Assembly (NCBI RefSeq): GCF_001540865.1
Contig: NC_033628.1
Coordinates: forward strand, 124,001-188,000
Length of the DNA: 64,000 nucleotides
Source: Ananas comosus
Lineage: Eukaryota; Streptophyta; Magnoliopsida; Poales; Bromeliaceae
Direction: 5' to 3'
The notes below the pieces were generated by a model that made no database searches, was not told where the DNA came from, and saw only the letters and a program-made list of their open reading frames with translations. Positions within the stretch are counted from its first letter, which is position 1. Each line of letters starts with the position of its first letter. A program made the translations under genes and the position numbers. Positions 63,017-64,000 of the stretch are shown piece after piece.

Positions 63017-64000
63017 ATGGCCGGAGAAAAAGAAGCGCCGCGTGATCCGGAATGGCGGGTGACGGTCCCCCACAACGACCTGTCGTCGGCGGTCGTAACG
63101 GAATGCAAACGTAGCATGATTGAGAGGGCATGGAGATGGTTGATCGATTGGATTGTGAGCTCCGCGAGCAGAGTGTGGAAGTTAGGAGCGGACGATCCAC
63201 GGCGAGTCGTCCACGGTGCGAAAGTGGGCGCGGCGCTCACCCTCGTTTCGCTCTTCTACTACATGCGGCCGTTGTACGACGGTCTCGGCGGCGCCACCAT
63301 GTGGGCCGTTATGACCGTAGTGGTGGTCTTTGAATACACTGTCGGTACGTCCGTGCATGCACACGTGCAAACATACGCATACGTATTCAGATCCCTAAAG
63401 CTAGCACAAGTAAAAATGCACTAAAAACACCTATGTTTCTACTATAAGTGGCAAAAAATTTGGTAGTTGCTATTCGAATTTTCAAATGCAAAGTCTAGTA
63501 ATTCACATTTCCAACTAAATTTGTTTCCGAATGAAATAAATAAAAATAATATGCTATCTTTCTCTCTAAAAAAAAAGCACTAAAAATATATATTTTTTTA
63601 TCCGTACATCTTGCCTTAAATGACATCTCATTGGTTAATTAAGTCGATTATGTATCTGATCGACAAAGGCAAAAAATATTGCATGCAACTGGTTTATTCA
63701 TACTCATCTTACAAATCATAGAAAATATTTGACAATGAATATCTTAAAATTCAAAGTTAATCTAACATATGTGGTTTTAGCATAGGTTTTTGAGTGTTTA
63801 TATGACTAAATTGTGAATTAGTCTAAAATTTAAATTGCATGTACTAAAATGTTTGAGACATGCATTTGCATTGTAATTTAGGTGGGTGCTTGTACAAAGG
63901 ATTCAACAGAGCCACCGCGACTCTGAGCGCAAGTGCTCTCGCAGTGGGCATCCACTGGCTCGCAAACCAATCAGGAGACAAGATGGAGCCCTTCATCCTT
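63017..64000 (+). CDS. aluminium-activated malate transporter (ALMT), 5' part, cut by window end
   Basis: Exon 1 is 63017-63344 and exon 2 starts at 63882 (TTTAG|GTGGG) and runs off the window; the intron is phase 1. About 149 residues are visible. The N-terminus is hydrophilic (MAGEKEAPRDPEWRVTVPHN), then WRWLIDWIVSSASRVWKLGA, DDPRRVVHGAKVGAALTLVS, LFYYMRPLYDGLGGATMWAV, MTVVVVFEYTVGGCLYKGFN and RATATLSASALAVGIHWLA. The DPRRxxHxxKVGxALTLVSLFYY segment, the WAVMTVVVVFEYTVGxxLxKGxNR motif and the helix pattern are diagnostic for plant ALMT anion channels, which release malate or other anions through the plasma membrane or tonoplast. Which clade cannot be settled from this part. The intron has a decayed SINE. 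Confidence 0.93.
63440..63576 (+). mobile_element. diverged SINE in the first ALMT intron
   Basis: AAGTGGCAAAAAATTTGGTA, a decayed B-box region (TATTCGAATTTTC), AATTCACATTTCCAACTAA, GAATGAAATAAATAAAAATA and TCTCTCTAAAAAAAAA follow the main SINE family in order, with many changes. Confidence 0.7.

Overview
This is a nuclear plant genome window. Introns have GT/AG ends. Several genes are very GC-rich (a CYP76-type P450, an mTERF protein, RPL8 and a Dof factor) and sit in AT-rich intergenic DNA full of MITEs, SINEs and microsatellites. That contrast, together with the protein sequences, suggests a monocot; pineapple or another commelinid is possible, but the species cannot be proved from sequence alone. 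The assembly has six runs of N (17081-17086, 27863, 34949, 44896, 61687, 62666). At least two of them sit on artefacts.

Layout, left to right. (1) 0.1-3.0 kb, minus: a Lys/Asp/Glu-rich nuclear-type protein in six exons, two of which are tandem duplicates. (2) 3.7-4.9 kb, minus: a small three-helix membrane protein. A paralogue with a one-base frameshift lies at 16.6 kb, plus strand. (3) 6.0-7.9 kb, minus: the mitochondrial ATP synthase subunit e homologue in three short exons. (4) 10.0-12.9 kb, minus: an IQD32-like calmodulin-binding scaffold. (5) 18.6-19.5 kb: a Tourist-like MITE. (6) 20.1-22.0 kb, minus: cytosolic ribosomal protein L8 (uL2). (7) 23.8-27.1 kb, plus: an SBT3-like subtilase with an in-frame stop. 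(8) 27.5-29.0 kb, plus: an mTERF-domain protein whose N-terminal frame is broken beside an N. (9) 29.3 kb: a COG4-like remnant. (10) 30.1-34.5 kb: seven foldback/TIR elements embedded in (TA)n. (11) 35.2-37.1 kb, plus: an intact CYP76-like P450 bracketed by two copies of one Mutator-like MITE. (12) 37-45 kb: gene-poor, with a SINE dimer and a false duplication. (13) 45.2-47.0 kb, plus: a Dof transcription factor with a 24-nt coding first exon. (14) 51.1-53.5 kb, minus: an ORMDL sphingolipid regulator. (15) 53.5-62.7 kb: gene-poor, with a complete 469-bp TRIM retrotransposon nested in a MITE and then a CACTA-like element. (16) 63.0 kb to the end, plus: the 5' part of an aluminium-activated malate transporter (ALMT).

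The genes do not form a pathway; this is ordinary mixed plant gene content. The points most worth a second look are the transposon architecture, the three broken genes, the small membrane-protein pair and the exon duplication. I found no prokaryote-type system, CRISPR array or organellar insertion.
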